From Calditrichota bacterium (GTDB lineage Bacteria; Zhuqueibacterota; Zhuqueibacteria; Residuimicrobiales; Krinioviventaceae), in contig RPQV01000023.1 in assembly GCA_003818595.1 (NCBI GenBank), positions 1 to 15,665 on the forward strand: DNA of 15,665 nucleotides. Direction: 5' to 3'. How positions within the stretch are numbered: position 1 is the first letter of the stretch; each line of letters opens with the position of its first letter. This document shows positions 15,180 to 15,665 of the stretch, piece by piece. Below the pieces are notes generated by a model that did no database searches, was not told where the DNA came from, and saw nothing but the letters and a program-made list of their open reading frames with translations. The position numbers and the translations under genes were made by a program.

Positions 15180-15665
15180 TTATTTGTTCGATTCGGCATT
15201 CAGTTGTTCGCTGACTTGGCCGAATCGCCGCTCCCGCTGTTGATATTCTTCAATAGCCTGATAAAACTCCTCTTTACCAAAATCAGGCCACAAGGTGGGC
15301 GTGATGTATAATTCTGAGTAGGCCAACTGCCATAATAAGAAATTGCTGACTCGATTTTCACCGCTGGTGCGGATGATTAAATCGGGATCGCCGATTTCAG
15401 CTGTTTGCAGATAAGTTTCAAAAAGCTCCTCGGTCAATGATTCCGGATCAATTTCCCCGCGTTGAATGTCGTGCCCAATTTTTTTAACTGCGCTGATTAT
15501 TTCCTGGCGACTGCTGTAACTCAAGGCGAGATTTAATATGAGACCGGTGTTTTTACTCAGCCGTTTGATTGTATTCTTGATGCCCGTCCGCGGTGCATAA
15601 GGCAATGCATCGATGTCGCCGATTGCTGTCAATCTGACATTTTTTGCGTCCAATTCGTCGATTTC
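15180..15665 (-). CDS. uppS: Undecaprenyl (isoprenyl) diphosphate synthase, C-terminal part; 5' end outside the window
   Basis: This cis-prenyltransferase condenses isopentenyl diphosphate onto farnesyl diphosphate to make undecaprenyl diphosphate, the carrier lipid for peptidoglycan and O-antigen; it is cytoplasmic and membrane-associated. About 162 residues are visible, ending at a TAA at 15180-15182. Family signatures are clear: NVRL.AIGD near the left end, LNLALSYSSRQEI, the DLIIRTSGE.R.SNFLLWQ substrate-binding block, SELY.T...WPDF, and the terminal RERRFG. The N-terminal third, with the catalytic Asp of the MDGNGRWA motif, lies beyond 15665. The TTG at 15651-15653 is an internal Leu codon and not the start, because the frame stays open to the window edge with family-like sequence (EIDEL). 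It is followed by a 180-base gap and then the tamB-like gene. In many bacteria cdsA follows uppS; it does not here. The family assignment is near certain. Confidence 0.96.
   Translation of the reverse strand, partial: EIDELDAKNVRLTAIGDIDALPYAPRTGIKNTIKRLSKNTGLILNLALSYSSRQEIISAVKKIGHDIQRGEIDPESLTEELFETYLQTAEIGDPDLIIRTSGENRVSNFLLWQLAYSELYITPTLWPDFGKEEFYQAIEEYQQRERRFGQVSEQLNAESNK

Noticed and set aside
15180..15653. Complete short uppS starting at the TTG at 15651-15653
   Set aside because: The frame continues to the window edge with family-like residues and the catalytic N-terminal motif is missing, so this is a truncated view and not a short gene.
1..15665. CRISPR array, insertion sequence, toxin-antitoxin, phage or defence genes
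   Set aside because: No direct-repeat array, transposase, integrase or defence domain is visible. All coding space is taken by recognised core genes.

Overview
This window is a single-strand, tightly packed block of cell-envelope genes from a didermic (lipopolysaccharide-making) bacterium. Every gene I can support is on the minus strand, so transcription runs from the high-numbered end to the low-numbered end. In transcription order the genes are uppS (cut by the window edge), a tamB-like gene, bamA, skp/ompH, lpxD, a fused lpxC-fabZ, lpxA, a lipM-type octanoyltransferase, dxr, rseP and gcvT. There are no mobile elements, tRNA or rRNA genes, CRISPR arrays or phage genes.

Organism. UGA, UAA and UAG all act as stops, and the base composition is moderate. 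The LpxC-FabZ fusion, a BamA third POTRA carrying a TK..RWW stretch, and a TamB-like gene beside bamA with no tamA all point to the FCB group (Bacteroidota, Calditrichota, Ignavibacteria and related candidate phyla) rather than Proteobacteria. I would guess a Calditrichota- or KSB1-like lineage. That placement is inference from gene architecture and was not checked by a search.

Layout. Positions 15180-15665 hold the C-terminal part of undecaprenyl diphosphate synthase. Positions 8461-14999 hold the outer-membrane assembly pair: a 1379-residue TamB-like protein and BamA. Positions 4521-8364 hold the periplasmic chaperone Skp and the first steps of lipid A synthesis (LpxD, LpxC-FabZ, LpxA). Positions 2502-4519 hold an octanoyltransferase overlapping dxr by one base. 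Positions 1320-2399 hold the site-2 protease RseP. Positions 37-1122 hold gcvT, behind a longer gap with its own candidate promoter and a striking inverted repeat.

How the genes work together. UppS and Dxr supply isoprenoid carrier lipid and precursor. LpxA, LpxC and LpxD build acylated glucosamine for lipid A. FabZ and LipM use the same acyl-ACP pool. Skp, BamA and the TamB-like protein deliver proteins, and perhaps lipids, to the outer membrane, and RseP is a candidate envelope-stress protease. LipM and GcvT are linked through lipoylated GcvH. Compared with the classical uppS-cdsA-dxr-rseP-bamA-skp-lpxD-fabZ-lpxA order, cdsA is absent here, dxr and rseP lie at the far end, and tamB has moved next to bamA.

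I found no convincing evidence of an undescribed system. The items most worth a second look are the tamB-bamA pairing, the lpxC start site, the octanoyltransferase inside a lipid A operon, and the structured gcvT leader.
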